Notes: generated from the sequence alone by a model not told the origin. Positions 11,431 through 23,882 are shown, counted from the stretch's first letter. The stretch is DNA of 64,000 bases from Calliphora vicina (GCF_958450345.1 NC_088782.1:94747358-94811357); one strand, 5' to 3'. Made by a program: numbers and translations.

Positions 11431-12884
11431 GAAGACGGTTTCTTTTTCATTTTGGTTGGGGGTTTAGTTCCTTTAGTTGGGGATTTATTTCATTTAGAAC
11501 TTTTACGTTTTCATTCATAATGAATTAAGCCCCCAATTTTGGGGTTTTAACTAATTTGTGGTTTGGGGACTTTGTTCATTGGGGACTTTCTTCGTAGCGC
11601 CGCATCGGGAATAATTTATTATATTTTACCTTAAGTGACAATGAAGGCCAGAGAGTAGAAATAAACCTATTAGATATATAATTTCCTGTGAGATATAGAA
11701 TTTCTAGCATAAAAAGTTTAAAAAAAGCTTAGCTCTCGATCGACCTGCTTTTGGTTCTAATTAATGTATTAACCCTCTAACCGGCCAATTTTATTTTGAG
11801 GTAAAAAAATATACCAGATTATAGTTTGAATAAAAAAAAATACATTGGAATAACAAAAACAAAAGACAAGTGCACATTCATATTTATCACAATAAGTAAA
11901 TTGTTTGTCTTTTTACACATATTTACCGTTATAACGGGAGAAATAAGGAAATAAAGCAGCATTACATACATTTAACATACCCCGCCTAAAGGCAGCCTTG
12001 CCGGTTAGAGGGTTAAGAAATATACAAAGTATTCACTTTCATAAAAAGAAACATCATAAATTATTGTTTAAAAAAGAAAGTTGTTGTTAACTATTCGAAC
12101 ATCCAAATGTCACGCCTAGACCATTTTGGAGTTTTTCAACGACCTTACAATACCAGACATTTCTAAAGTAAATCTTCCAATGTTTTTCAATGAAACCGAA
12201 TTTAGGGTCTTTGAACGTTTTTAAATAGAAAAGAGTTCGTAGATTATTTTAAAATAAAAACCGAAAAAATAAGACCATGAAACTGGTTAAAATCCTTCAA
12301 AATTGACACAAAAGTGCATGACTGAGATCCAGTGTGTGCTTACATTAAATTAATACAATTTATTGTTTTATTAAGGTTATATATATTAATTGACTTTAGA
12401 CTCAAATATAACGTTTCCTGTTATGTTGCAATATTTTACCGCATACATTATTAGATATTTTCTTTAAACAATAATTCTTCATTTATTTTCTAAGCGATTA
12501 AAAAAACAAATTGATTGAAGAAAAAGTATTTTAAATCAATTTGGATTAGATTTGATTTAAAAAAATGTTATCGTTCAAAGGTTGAATGAACTTTATTATG
12601 AAGTGATTCTAAATTTTGTAATCAAGTACTTATATGTCAGCCACTACTAAAGTACCTCAAAGTAATGCAGATGGTTTAAAGTAGTCATTGAAAAGTAAAG
12701 GTAGGGTCACACATGACAAATATTTGACCAAAAAGACGTAACCACTAAATAAAGTACATTCGAATTCTTTTATTTACTATATGAAAAACTTCATTTATTT
12801 AGGATGATTCAAAACAAAAAAGTTAGTTTTATTTTATTTGAAGCTGTTTGATCTTAAAAAAACACTTGTAAGAGTAAACACGTC
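11431..12884. other. Intergenic DNA, nothing recognised
   Basis: No coding region or structured repeat is supported. A GGGG-containing patch (11,450-11,600, TTTGGGGAC-like) flanks the minisatellite as similar TGGGAGTTATT text flanks its relative at 45 kb. The rest is AT-rich. Confidence 0.5.
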
Positions 12885-13950
12885 AAATGAGCTGAAATTT
12901 AAAATGTAGATAGTCCTTGAGAAGATCAACAAAAATATGATTTTATCTGTAGGTATCTCTTTTAGTTCAAGAGATATTTAAGTTTAATTTTTTTTTTTAA
13001 ATTTTGCTCGATCTTTTTTTTGTATTTTATATATGATGGACCTACGAAAGGTCGAAATTTGTTTTTTATATACGACGTATATTTGCGATAAAATTCTAAA
13101 GAAAAAAAAACAAACCTGATAAAAATTATTTCCTCCCTATAAAAAGTTACACGCATCCAAAGTTGAAGCATCTTTTTATATATTTCAACTTTGTATGCGT
13201 GTGTTTTTTAAGATTTTTCCCAAAAAAGTCCCCATATTTTTTCTTTAATAAAAAACTAATTTTCTTCGTGGCTATATACATTTTTTTATGATCTGGAAAG
13301 AGAACTTAATGCAAAAACGTATAAAGTAAAATTTGACTAACTTAAGCGGACATTGTACCCCGCAACCCTATCCAAACTTGGCCAATTTTGAAACAAAATT
13401 TTAGGTTTGAGTAAAAAATTCTAAAAACGCAAAGCACCGATTCTCAAAAGCTCGTCATATTTGTATAGCCCTATATATTGTTTATATACAAACAAAACAT
13501 TTTTACTATCATACTGTAAATAACGTCAAAGTGGGTTATTTTCTAAAAAAAAACTCAGTTTTTGGAACACATTTTCCCCGATTTAGGAATTTCGTTGTTT
13601 GAAAACAAAGAATGGCAACATTAGTGGTGCTATTGACTTAGGAACATTTAGATCTATATTACTTCCAAATTTTATTGTGATGTCAGTAACTGTTCAAATT
13701 TTACATTAATTCAAAGTTTTTATTTTTCTTGATGGAAAATCACCATTTTATAATATAGTTATTTTTTAAGGTAAACTACGTCCGAAAAAACACACAATTT
13801 ATTCATTTCACTAAAATGTCAATCTCCAAGTCATATGGATTCCACCGATATCAAAAACTTATATAAAAAGTTTATATTTACTCTTCAGAAGCTCCACAAA
13901 CCACAAAAATTTTGATGTTTTTTCATATTTTGCATCAAGCCGGTCTTGCG
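12885..13950 (+). repeat. Repeat family C, truncated copy
   Basis: Co-linear with 46,290-47,270: GAGCTGAAATTTAAAAT, AGTCCTTGAGAAGATC, the ACACGCATCCAAAGTTG block, GCAAAGCACCGAT, AACACATTTTCCCCG and TCAGAAGCTCCACAAACC occur in the same order and spacing. This copy lacks the outer inverted arms of the 46,118-47,595 element. Confidence 0.7.
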
Positions 13951-14559
13951 TGATCAAGATTGGATAAATTGATGCGCCCGGATCATACCGAAAATGACTT
14001 GCCCATTCTTCGTTATTCCAGCGCAATAGAGAAGTATACACTCGAACATACATTTTTAACAAAAAAACTTTTTGTTTTAAAGTCAAAAAATAGTAAAAAA
14101 CTAAAATTTTTAAGCTATAAAGTGATTTTTGACAGCTATTTAGAATGCATAGATAAGTTCGGATTGCAATGATATGTTCACAAGAGTTATTCAGATTTAC
14201 CGGAGCTACAACTTTGCAAAATATTGTTATTGAAAAATTAGGAGTCCCTGGAAGTTATTCTAAAAATTTTTTCTTCCTATATTTTTTCAACAAAAGTGCA
14301 CGAAAAAGCTATTTTTTGGAAACAAGTTTTAACAAAATTTATTTGGCGGACTCTTAGCTATATTATTGCCATATAAAGTTAAGCATATCACAAAGTCTGA
14401 ATTAGCTGTTAACCAAAAACTGATGGCACCTTTTTTAAAGGCCCCACTGATTTTCAGAAACTTTGGGGGCTCATAAAAAAAACTCGGTCACCAAAATGGA
14501 CAAACTGAGTATAGGGTTTTACTACCCTTTGGTAGTAGAGTCGAACCTATACTGTCATG

Positions 14560-15012
14560 ATCTTGAGTTTTTCCAAAAGTCCGATGGACCGATCGTAACA
14601 AAATTTGGTGACATGAATTTTGTGTATATAAAACTTATTTGCAGCCAAATTTGTGGAAATACATTTATAAATTAAATATTTATGACCGACAAAGTCCAAT
14701 TTCGGAAGTACATTTGTATGGGGGCTAGGTGAAATAATGGACCGATTTCAGCCCTTGGGCCGAAAAAATAATATGCACCAAATTTGATCGAAATATCTTC
14801 AAAATTGCGACCTGTATTCTGTTCACAAGTTTGACATGGACAGCCTGCCGATCAGCCAACCAGACGGACGGACGGACATCGTTTAATCGACTCAGAAAGT
14901 GATTCTAAGTCGATCGGTATACTTTAAGGTGGGTGTTAGACTAATATTTTTGGGCGTTACAAACATCTGCACAAACGCATTATTCCCTCCCCACTATGGT
15001 GGTGTAGGGTAT
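14560..15012 (-). repeat. Dispersed repeat family A, copy 2
   Basis: On the minus strand it starts with TATACCCTACACCACCATAG and the hairpin with GGGGAGGG, then TAACGCCCAAAAATATTAGT, the CCGTCCGTCCGT stretch, and the GAAATCGGTCCATTATTTCA and CCAAATTTTGTTACGATCGG blocks. The open frame at 14463-14675 is the chance translation of this repeat. Confidence 0.75.
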
Positions 15013-16495
15013 AATAAAGGGTATAGATCTGTGAAACTCCCACAAGAATAAGTCAAGCAAGGTCAAATAGCATTACCTTGAGAGAGATAACCATCCTCAA
15101 GTCATTCACAGACTGTGAATATCCTAATATTTTTTTAGCAATAAGGAATTCATATCGGTAACGGAGACAAAAATTACATAACAGGTGTACGGTATCTTAT
15201 AGCCGTGGTAGCTCGACTACACTTACTTACTTGTTCTTATTTGGTTTATATTTTACATCCAATACAGTCAACTAACATTATTGAAATTCTGCCGATTGTC
15301 GGTTGATCCACAACATGTCATTTTGTACTCCCAACACAACAACAATAAACAAGTATTTATAATAATATTCATATACACATGTGTGTGTAAGTATTAGAGT
15401 TTTTCATATAGAAAATATTTCAGTATCCCGCTAATTTTATGCGGGATTTATTAAATATTATTTGCAAAATTATTCTGATCAAACTTATACAAATCAGAAA
15501 AGCATTAGTAATCCAAAAACATATATTCGATATTAAATAGTACATACAGATTTGTCATATATTTTGCCAACAGTTTTCTGAATTAATTATTTATTAATTT
15601 AATTTAACATTCACGAATTTTTTTCGAATTTTGTGAAAAAACTTAATTTGAGAATTTTTCATTTGATCTTTTTTTGATTGATTTTAAAACAATGATCTAT
15701 GTTTCTAAGCAGAGACAACTTGTTCCAATGTTATCTTTTGTCATAACTTTGATATCAATAGACATATTTGGAATTAATTGATAACTGAATAGACAATGAA
15801 TAAAGCTCTCAAGTGGTCAAGTTTCTTTTTGGTAGGAAAGATGATCTTCTATGTTTTAAAACATATAGTTTCCATTAAGTTTCTCATATTTGCGGGGATA
15901 TAAAAATGTCTGGGAAAATAAAAACTCTATAAAAAAAGTATGTATAAATGGGTATAAATCTGTGTGCTTTTGTTAAATACTCTCATACTTTTACTGATAA
16001 AGTTTGATATTGCAAAAAAAAATGAAGCTGCCTCCTCCTATAAAACTTTTAATCAGCAATTTTAATTTGTATTTATTTCATTTGGGATGTTGTTATTGTT
16101 GTTGTTGCTGTTACTGTAATAATAAGTAATAATTATAGTTTACTATCAGGTCTAGTTTTTGTTGCTGTTTTATATGCAAATTACAAATCTCGTGCCTATC
16201 TGGTAATTATTAGTTAGTTTGTTTTTGTTTTGTTTGTTTATATCATTCATACTACATACAAATTAATATGTATCTACATATAGTATCTGTACAGTTTGTA
16301 TAGAAACTCTTTGAACAATAACAAATAAAATTTTAAATAAAATAGCTAAGTTATATAGGTATTTTTTCCGCTATTAACTCTCTTATCTGCTAATTATCTG
16401 ATAATTCTTAGTCATAAATCCAAAGAAATAGTACAGAAATAATACAATAGTACATATCTAAATATACCATCGGCAACTAGTCCTTAGGTACACAG
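15013..16495. other. Intergenic DNA, nothing recognised
   Basis: AT-rich, with GTT/TGTT simple sequence around 16,090-16,120 and a TATGTATC-type microsatellite. No coding or mobile element could be supported. Confidence 0.5.
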
Positions 16496-17445
16496 CAATC
16501 ATCATACGACCAATGACTACAAATGGAGCTCAATGCCTTCGACAGATAGATTAAGTGCAGCTTGTGTCCAAAAACGTCTTGGAAAATAAGAAAAATTACA
16601 ATTTTAAAGAGATCATCGAAAATCTGTTATCATTATACCAGGAGATTCATATTTTCCAAATTAGTCTCAAAGTAGATGAGTGGTAAATCAGCTCCCGTCA
16701 TGGTTCTACTAGTGTTGCTGGAAATACTGGAAGTCTATCCAAATTGGTTTTAAGGCCATCATTTACAGGATGTCTTTGCAGTTAAGGCTTAATTTAGATT
16801 GATGGTGGATTAGCCAGTGTAAATTAGAAGCTTTTAGTTTCGTGTAGAGCCGCTTGGCTTCTATGTGCCGACGACGAAGGTTGTAACGTGATTAGACTGT
16901 GGGATGTTCACACTATTTAGGGTCTAATTTTATAAAACGAAACGACAAACGTTAAAAAATTTTGTATGGAAAATATTCAAGTTGCAAACCCTTTTCCCAG
17001 TATTCTTCATAGAAATTGCTTAAGCTACCAAACATTGCGTTTTATAAAATGAGGTCCTTAGTGTCAATGGTGGACAACTCCTAAGTGAAAAAGTTATGTG
17101 CTTACTTTTGATTTCATTTACTTGAATTCTCCAATTTTTAGCGTCTCCACGCGTCTAAGATAATTGTCTAGGTTTCTGGATGCTACATTTAAGTCCGCAT
17201 GAGAACTTAGATCCGATAGGTAAAACTCCAGTATTTTGTGTGTACTACTAGAAGGCAGTAGGCATTTAATCTTGTGTATTATATATTTATGCCAAACCTT
17301 GTCAACATCTAGAAATATTGCCGAATAGTACTTTTTTTGTTCGAAATATTTTCGTATCTCTCCAGTTAGTCGTTTAACATGCTCAATTGTTCCGTGATGC
17401 TCACGAAATCGAAATTGATGATCTGGGATAATGTTTTGACTAAAT
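16496..17445 (-). pseudogene. Decayed Jockey-type LINE reverse transcriptase
   Basis: Read on the minus strand, the segment from about 17,440 gives IIPDHQFRFREHHGTIEHV, then EIRKYFEQKKYYSAIFLDV, then DKVWHKYIIHKIKC. This is the fingers-to-palm region of a non-LTR reverse transcriptase. It matches the same region of the better-preserved copy at 52.4 kb (IPNHQFGFRRKHSTIEQT). Four residues are missing between FLDV and DKVWH. A large deletion then removes the GVPQGS and FADD region, after which ASRNLDNYLRRVETLKIGEF and, beyond a MITE insertion, LIYTG.STINLN-like and KPIW-like fragments of the thumb/connection follow in shifting frames. It is dead: several stops and frameshifts, and no catalytic aspartate pair. 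Confidence 0.7.
16920..17057. mobile_element. PIF/Harbinger-like MITE inside the LINE fossil
   Basis: 138 bp with imperfect 20-bp inverted ends: GGGTCTAATTTTATAAAACG on the left, and the right end in reverse GGACCTCATTTTATAAAACG. It is flanked by TTA on both sides (16917-16919, 17058-17060). A TTA duplication with GG-starting ends fits PIF/Harbinger. It interrupts the reverse-transcriptase fossil and so is younger than it. Confidence 0.65.
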
Positions 17446-18619
17446 ATTTAAGAATATTACAATTCTTAAATATTTACACCCACACTTTCACACTTGTTAC
17501 ACCCATATTTTTAACACATCGAAATATTTGTCATTAGATCCTCAAAATTATATATATTCTTGATCCTTATACAATTCAAAGATCATCGAACTACACAAAG
17601 CCTCAAAAGTGAGTAAACACCACAAATTATTTGATGTTTTAAAGATAATGCAAATCTATCGATTAAAATTTAAAAGTTTCGGTTTGTTGGAGATTGGTCT
17701 GAATAATAAATTGGGTTCTGAAAAAAAAATTAAGTCATACTATAATGATTTTCATGATCTTAACAAAAGCAAAAAACTCACTGGTGTTGACTCACTTTTG
17801 AAGCTGTGTATATATCCATCGGTCGGGGAAAGACTTAAGAAGATGTAATGTTCCCCAAAATTAAAATTTTTGGCAAATTTCCAAAAAAAAATTACTCGAC
17901 TTTTTGTCGCATAGTGTATAATAAAATAAACTATGTTTCTCTATGACAAAACGTTTTATTTGAAGTCTGTATGTAAATGTATGTATTATTGTAATTGTGC
18001 TTATTTACAAATGCATTTTATACAATTATATATACAAACGTAATATATATATATAATAACGAGACTTGCAATTAGATCATCACAAGATTCATAATGCCAT
18101 TGGAGGTCTTAAGGTTAATATTGATAGTACGAGTATATTTTGTTTTACATTTATTTGTATATTTTTTTTTTTAAATAGATGAATTGTTATCAATAAAATA
18201 TTTTTTACTAACAATTAATAATTCGACATCTGTTTGGGATTTTTATGTGAAGCAGAAATTTTGTTATAATTACAGCACACAGTGGGGCAAAATCAAAATA
18301 TTTTGGAAATAAATCTGCCATTTTCCAAAATATAGAAATTTGATTAAAAAAATAAGTTAAATTCGAAAGGACCTATGGAAACCCCTATTAGCATATTGTA
18401 GGCGTTTTCTAATTTAAAATTATCCTTGTTGAGATAATTTACAAAAAAATATAAAAGCATTATTAGTTCTCTAAAAAACTTTATTTCCAGGAAGCAAAGA
18501 GTAATAGCTGTTTTTCTATATTTTCTGAATTTTCAAATACAAAATCGATTATTTTTGGACTCGTAAAATATATTCCTTTAAGCCTTTTTTACATGAACAA
18601 ACACAAACTGCGAAGCGTT
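17446..18619. other. Intergenic DNA, nothing firmly recognised
   Basis: A 79-codon frame at 17609-17848 (KHHKLFDVLKIMQIYRLKFK..) is not low-complexity but matches nothing I recognise. A CACAGTGGGGCAAAATCAAA segment near 18,279 looks like a transposon end but has no partner. Confidence 0.4.
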
Positions 18620-18712
18620 TTGTTTGTATACACCCAAAGTCTCTGACGGGAATCGAACCCGCAACCCTCAGATTAGTCCAGCACACAAAGCTTTATAAAT
18701 GGGGTTGCCAAA
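18620..18712 (-). repeat. tRNA-like fragment, probably tRNA-derived SINE
   Basis: On the minus strand there is a perfect RNA polymerase III B box, GGTTCGATTCC (18648-18658), within GCGGGTTCGATTCCCGTCAG, which would pair as a T-arm. An anticodon-like arm (CTGGACTAATCTGAG) precedes it. No A box or acceptor stem pairing was found, so it is not a complete tRNA gene. A tRNA-derived SINE or tRNA pseudogene is likely. Confidence 0.45.
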
Positions 18713-19079
18713 TTTTCCGATTTTCGCGGTATGTCCCGCTTTTAGTCATGAAATCCCGCGTCCCGCTCGGTATTCGTAATTCCTGCTTTTTTGGATTTTG
18801 CAAAACTAATAACTACTTATTTTATATCTACCTCAGTAAAAAAATTATATGTGCATGGTATTATTCTGCGCTACTGCTAAGAAAACAAACTTTTTTTTAA
18901 TGTTTATTTTAAATTTTATTTTGTATATATATACACTTAAAAAAACTAAAAAAAAATCTTTCAACTTCATAATTCATGAACAAAAAATACTTTTTTCTTA
19001 TTACTCCATAGTAAATAATTATATGTGCAAAAACAAAATCTATTATTAATTATTATTCTAAAAAATTTAAATTATGATA

Positions 19080-20071
19080 TTAATAAGATATTGTGTTTCC
19101 TTTATTTATGATGACCTGCTGTAACCTGCGTGGCATGGAATTGGCCAGATTTTTTAACGTTGATACATAAATTTTTTCCCACTCTGTCATTATTGATTCT
19201 TTTAACTCCTTTAGTGTCATGTACTGTTTTGATTTTGAAAATATTTTAGCGGAAAGTATCCCCCATAGATCCTCTATTGGGTTTAAGTCTGGACTTAGTG
19301 CTGGCCAATCCAATAATGGTATATTATGGCTTTCAAAAAAACTTTTTGTGTGTCGAGCGACATGTATTGGAGCGTTGTCCTGTTGAAAAGTCCAATTATC
19401 ACCGTATAATTCAGCTGCAAAATCAATTAATTTTCCAACAATTCAACGTATTTCTCTGAGTTCATTCTTGTTGGTACAAAGCATATTTGGGACTTTCCAA
19501 GAGCTCCGAATGCAGCCCAAACCATTAGACTCCCACCACCGTGGTTTCGATTGTAGCACATTTTTCGAGGATGACGCAGATCTCTCCAATACTTATGGAG
19601 ACCATCAGGTCCGTCCAAATTAAACCTTTTCTCGTCGCTAAATATTACATTTTCAAATTCCTCCTCCCAAAATTTATATTTTTCAACAAATGCAATCCGG
19701 GCATTTTTATAACGTTGGGTAAGTCTTGGTTTTGGAATCTTATTTTCATACCGAAGACCTAAATCTGCCTTTATTAGTTGCTGGATACGCTGTCTCGTGA
19801 CATTTAAATCTAATTCCACTTTTATTTGACGGCAGCTCATATTTTCTTCGGCAGCTAAATGTCGAATACGTCTCTTTGTCCTTTGGTTCACGGTAGGGAT
19901 TCGTCCACTGCGCTTTATGGAGCCGTAGTTTCTTGGGTCTTTTAAAAAATTTGAGATCGTATTGCGATGACGATTTGTTGCAGCTGCAATGTCACATATT
20001 CGCATACCTGCATGTCTCATGCCTTCAATTTTTCCACGCTCCTCATCGGAAAGTTCACAACCACGTGGCAT
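19080..20071 (-). pseudogene. Tc3-like (Tc1/mariner) transposase, one frameshift
   Basis: Would bind transposon ends and cut and paste DNA. Residues 1-214 (20071 down to 19427) carry the paired HTH region: MPRGCELSDEERGKIEGM, DIAAATNRHRNTISNFL and then a second HTH near VTRQRIQQLI. The RNase-H fold follows with the first catalytic Asp in VIFSDEKRFNLDGPDG and the GGGSLMVW motif. A frameshift in an A-run near 19,430 ends this frame. The -strand sequence continues in another frame with WTFQQDNAPIH (second Asp) and WPALSPDLNPIEDLWG (Glu, 34 residues later, hence DD34E), ending at 19080. The start is the only ATG giving the complete HTH. Total length of about 330 residues is normal for the family. 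Flanking inverted repeats were not identified. It is nearly intact, so the element was active fairly recently. Confidence 0.9.
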
Positions 20072-20330
20072 TTTGAACGTAAAAAAATTGTAGATAACAG
20101 ATAACTTCAGATTTTAATAAAAAAATAATAGTTTTAAAGAACATCATTATGTTGAAAATGTATAAAAAAAATTAAAACAATTAAGTGGAACTAATATGTA
20201 TGTACGTATTTCTCATGAGCAAATATTTATTCAGAAAACATTTCGTATACTTAACCAGTTATGTCTTAATGATGAATCGACTCAGAATAATTAAAAATCA
20301 TTATGTCCATCTTCTGGGTGGTTGTCCGTG

Positions 20331-20637
20331 ACTTAAATACCCAAGAATTGGAGGCGTTACTCAATGATGATAGCTTTCAAACTCAACAAGAGCTTGCGAT
20401 ATCATTTAGAACTATTCAGTCAAAACGTTTGCAGGAAGCAGGATGCATCCAAATGTAGGGAAATACGAATTGAAGCTGAGACACGTTAAACGACGATTTT
20501 TAATATTTGAAATGCTGCAGTACCTTTTAAAAACCACTTAAAATAAAGTGGTTGGGAAGTTTTGCTTCATCCGCTTTATAGTCCAAACGTTGCCCCATCC
20601 GACTTCTATTTATTTCGATTGAAGTAGAATGTTCTCT
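20331..20637 (+). pseudogene. mariner-like transposase fossil with central deletion
   Basis: Translation gives LEALLNDDSFQTQQELA and SKRLQEAGCIQ, the N-terminal HTH region of Mos1-type mariner transposases. After a frameshift come KYELKLRHVKRRF and, after a deletion, WEVLLHPLYSPNVAPSDFYL, the C-terminal motif preceding the third catalytic Asp of the DD34D triad. The first two catalytic residues are lost in the deletion. No inverted repeats were located. Confidence 0.75.
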
Positions 20638-20880
20638 CTGCAATACGCTTCACTTCGTTCGTTCGTTCTTGGCCTCAAAAGATGTGCAATTATTTTGGCT
20701 ACCAATATTTTCCAATATATTTTTTTTGTATGGAAAATTTCCAAATCAAGTTAAAGTAGCAAACAAACGAACAAAAGATGTTACGTATTTTTTATACGGG
20801 ACGAAATTTTCTTTAATTTAACTCTATTATAAGATTTATACATTTATTGCGTAAATTTACAATTGGGGAAAAATACAGTA

Positions 20881-21019
20881 GCGGAGTTCACTATTAAGTG
20901 CGAATGCTCAAGCATTATTGCAAATGCAAAATTTTACCGTAATCCAATAACAAAATATACAAACAAATCTTTACAATTTTGGAATGATGCAAGACCATTC
21001 ACTTAATAGTGAACTCCGC
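20881..21019. mobile_element. 139-bp MITE with perfect 20-bp inverted repeats
   Basis: The left end GCGGAGTTCACTATTAAGTG is exactly the reverse complement of the right end (21000-21019). It is flanked by TA on both sides (20879-20880 and 21020-21021), the Tc1/mariner-type target. No coding capacity. Confidence 0.8.
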
Positions 21020-21097
21020 TAGTGTTAAGATAGTTGAGGTATAATTTATTATCTATTGCCCCGCGAAAGTTTTGAAAATTCCGTATCAGCCAGTTAG

Positions 21098-21402
21098 AAT
21101 TTTTATACCCTTCACCTTCGTGAGAAGGGTATATATAAGTTTGTCATTCCGTTTGTAATTTCCACAATATAATTTTCCGACCCTATAAAGTATATATATT
21201 CTGGATCCTTATAGATAGCGGAGTCGATTAAGCCATGTCCGTCTGTCTGTCTGTTGAAATCAATTTTCTGAAGGCCCCAGATATCTCCGGGATCCAAATC
21301 TTCAACAATTCTGTCAGACATACTTTCGAGAATTTTGCTATTTAAAATCAGCAAAATCCGTCCATAAATAACGGAGATATGAGCAAAAATCCGAGACAAC
21401 CT
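21098..21402 (+). repeat. Dispersed repeat family B, copy 2
   Basis: Starts TTTTTATACCCTTCACCTTC with the hairpin GTGAGAAGGGTATA, then GTTTGTCATTCCGTTTGTAA, GACCCTATAAAGTATATATA, a TCTGTCTGTCTGT run and CAGATATCTCCGGGATC. The family match stops near 21,402. Confidence 0.7.
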
Positions 21403-21630
21403 CAGAAAATTTCATCAAAAAACACAATATATTGCATGCTTTGACAAAAAAGCAACAAAACGTATGTTTGGATGTGCATGCTTTGCGTATTTTGTTTTTT
21501 TTTGTGTTTTGTTTCTTTTGGCGTTGTTGTTGTTTTTTATACAACTAAACGTATGTTTGGATGTGTGTTGGTTTCATTGCCTTGCGTATTTTGTTTTTGG
21601 TGTTTTGTTTCGTTTCGTTTGGCGAAACAA

Positions 21631-21668
21631 ATTTAATTTTGTATTAGCTGCCTAATACAAAATTAAAT
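21631..21668. repeat. Perfect 17-bp stem hairpin
   Basis: ATTTAATTTTGTATTAG (21631-21647) is followed by a 4-base loop CTGC and the exact reverse complement to 21668. Just upstream are two copies of AAACGTATGTTTGGATGTG (about 21,459 and 21,547). It may be the core of a small foldback element. Confidence 0.6.
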
Positions 21669-21982
21669 CAAAACAAATAAGAAATATACGATTTTGAATG
21701 AAAAAATATGTTGTACACTTCTTAATAATTTTAAAAGTAGATTGTGCAGGTAAGTCAAAATTAATGTATCAATAATTTGTTCAAATCTTAAATCTATGTA
21801 AATATTAATTTTAATTTACGTCCCTCCACAGTTGGACCAAAAATGATGTTGAATTTATAGATTCTATCATCAGCGCTGGTCTGTTGGATTCCTTCTTCTT
21901 AGTCGGATGTTGCTATTATTTCTCATTAATGTTCGTGCAAGTGAGTTAGGGTGAACTTCTAACTTTTAGACATTTTTATATA

Positions 21983-22140
21983 TCTTTTTATACCCTTCAC
22001 CTTCGTGAGAAGGGTATATATAAGGTATATAAAAAATTTAAAATAACAATTAGAAATTTTGAAAAAAACAACTTTGGAAAAAAAATAAATTTTTTTTACC
22101 TAAAAATATTTAAAATTTTTATTTTGAAGTATAATTTCTT
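21983..22140 (+). repeat. Dispersed repeat family B, internally deleted copy
   Basis: Begins with the family's terminal hairpin (CCCTTCACCTTCGTGAGAAG) and jumps after GGTATATATAAG directly to the far-end poly-A/T part and TTTTGAAGTATAATT. Most of the body is missing. Confidence 0.6.
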
Positions 22141-23689
22141 TAGAGAAATTTACAATACGTATTAAAATCTTAACCTAAACTAAAACTAAAGTTGTTATTG
22201 TCGCTGTAATGTCCAACATGAGTGCTCGTTAAATGATTATCTGGCCAGATCCAGTGTTTCGAAATGGCATATTTATTTCCAAAATATTCTGTCCCAATGT
22301 GCATTATTTTTTTGAAATTATTCATATCGATTTGATATGCATAATTTAAAGAGTTTTTTAAATACCAACGTTAATGAAAATATATGGGAATCGATTTTTT
22401 ATTTAAATTTGATATTACAGCTAAAGTACTCAAATCAAAATATAATACATTTTATCTTATTTCAATAAACGATTTGTGTTAAACAAGTAAGTATCTATCT
22501 AAATAAATGAATCACATCCTACATCTTTTTGACCAAATACAATAAATTATCAATAATTTTTAAATAGTATTTAATATAAATAATTTAATGTTTCTGTGCG
22601 ATAAGTAGAGACAAGTATTCTAAATTTACAAGATAAGAAACATCTGATTACAAGTTAATGCACCAGTGCACTAACAAAAACCCTCAACCAGTATTGAAAT
22701 GGAAAGCTGCAAGTAGGATGTGTAATTTACCTGATTTTTAGTTGCTTCGCGTATGATATAATTCTATTTACTAAATACTGACGAAAAGAAAAATAAACCC
22801 AAACAAAATCATCATAAACAATGACGTAGACAAAATTATCATAATCACCACAAGTCTTTTTACAATATGTACTCGTGTTGGACTCGTAATGACATCCACC
22901 TATAATGAAACTATGTATATTTACAACTTAAATTGCAACAAATAAATACTCAAATATGATAAACACATTAATTAACATCAATTCTCCCATATAATTAAAT
23001 ACAAACAGGGATTGATAGTAGTCGTTTCTCGAGATACTTAGTTAAAGTTTGAACAAATGTTCAAGTACTAACAGTAAGTTGTGTTTGCATTACAATGAAG
23101 TTAAATTTAATTTAAAATTATCATAAATTCTCAAGTATGTAAGAATTTATTAATACAATGTTGTAAACTAAATAATAAATTAATTTATTTTTAATGTTTT
23201 TCAATTAAGAAATTTTTAAGTGCATAATTTTAATCGTTGCAAACTTTGTAATATGAATTCTTATATAAAAATAATATGATTATTTTGTTCTAAGTGAACA
23301 ATTGATAATGGCACATAAGTCGTATAAATTTATGAACAAAATGTATACAATTTCAATTGACCGCAACAGGCGGCAGTTGAGCAGTGTTGTCAACATTTAA
23401 AATTGAATATATAAAATAATTTGAACATCTATAGAATGCAAACCATAGCAAATTTAAAAAAAAAAAATAGAGGAACTTCAAATTTCGCATTACCGCAGAG
23501 ATCCCGTGATCCAAATTTCAATAAATTTGGAAGTGGTAAGTGGTTTTTCGAAAAAGTTTGTACCCTCCATTAATCTATCCGTAATGAAGTGTTTAAAATA
23601 AATAAAATAAAACTAAAAAAATAAAAGTTTAAAAGTTTAAAATGAATAAAATAAAATTAAAAACCGAGTTACTCAATGTAGACTCTACA
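22141..23689. other. Intergenic DNA, nothing recognised
   Basis: AT-rich sequence without open frames above about 60 codons. No structured repeats or RNA genes seen. Confidence 0.5.
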
Positions 23690-23697
23690 TTGTAGAG

Positions 23698-23882
23698 CCA
23701 TGGTAGGCGTTCATATTGTTCAGGTTACGATGATTTTCGTCAAACAACCCGAATGTGAACAAAAGAGCGTAATAGAGCGTAAAAATACACACATTTCATT
23801 CAGTTGCTTGATGTTGTTGCGGATATTTTATTTTTTACCCAAAAAAGCACACACATTAAATGCCTCTATTTGCCTACCAATG
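23698..23882 (+). mobile_element. 185-bp hAT-type MITE (family D), copy 1
   Basis: Starts CCATGGTAGGCGTTC and ends TTTGCCTACCAATG (imperfect inverted ends around GGTAGGC). It is flanked by TTGTAGAG (23690-23697) and ATGTAGAG (23883-23890), an 8-bp duplication with one mismatch and the hAT pattern of T at position 2 and A at 7. The same 185-bp length recurs at 56127-56311. Confidence 0.75.

Noticed and set aside
14463..14675. 70-codon frame with IVTKFGDMNFVYIKL
   Set aside because: The same peptide appears wherever dispersed family A is translated. It is a chance frame in the repeat.
18620..18712. Functional tRNA gene
   Set aside because: Only the T-arm/B box is convincing. No acceptor stem pairing or A box could be found.
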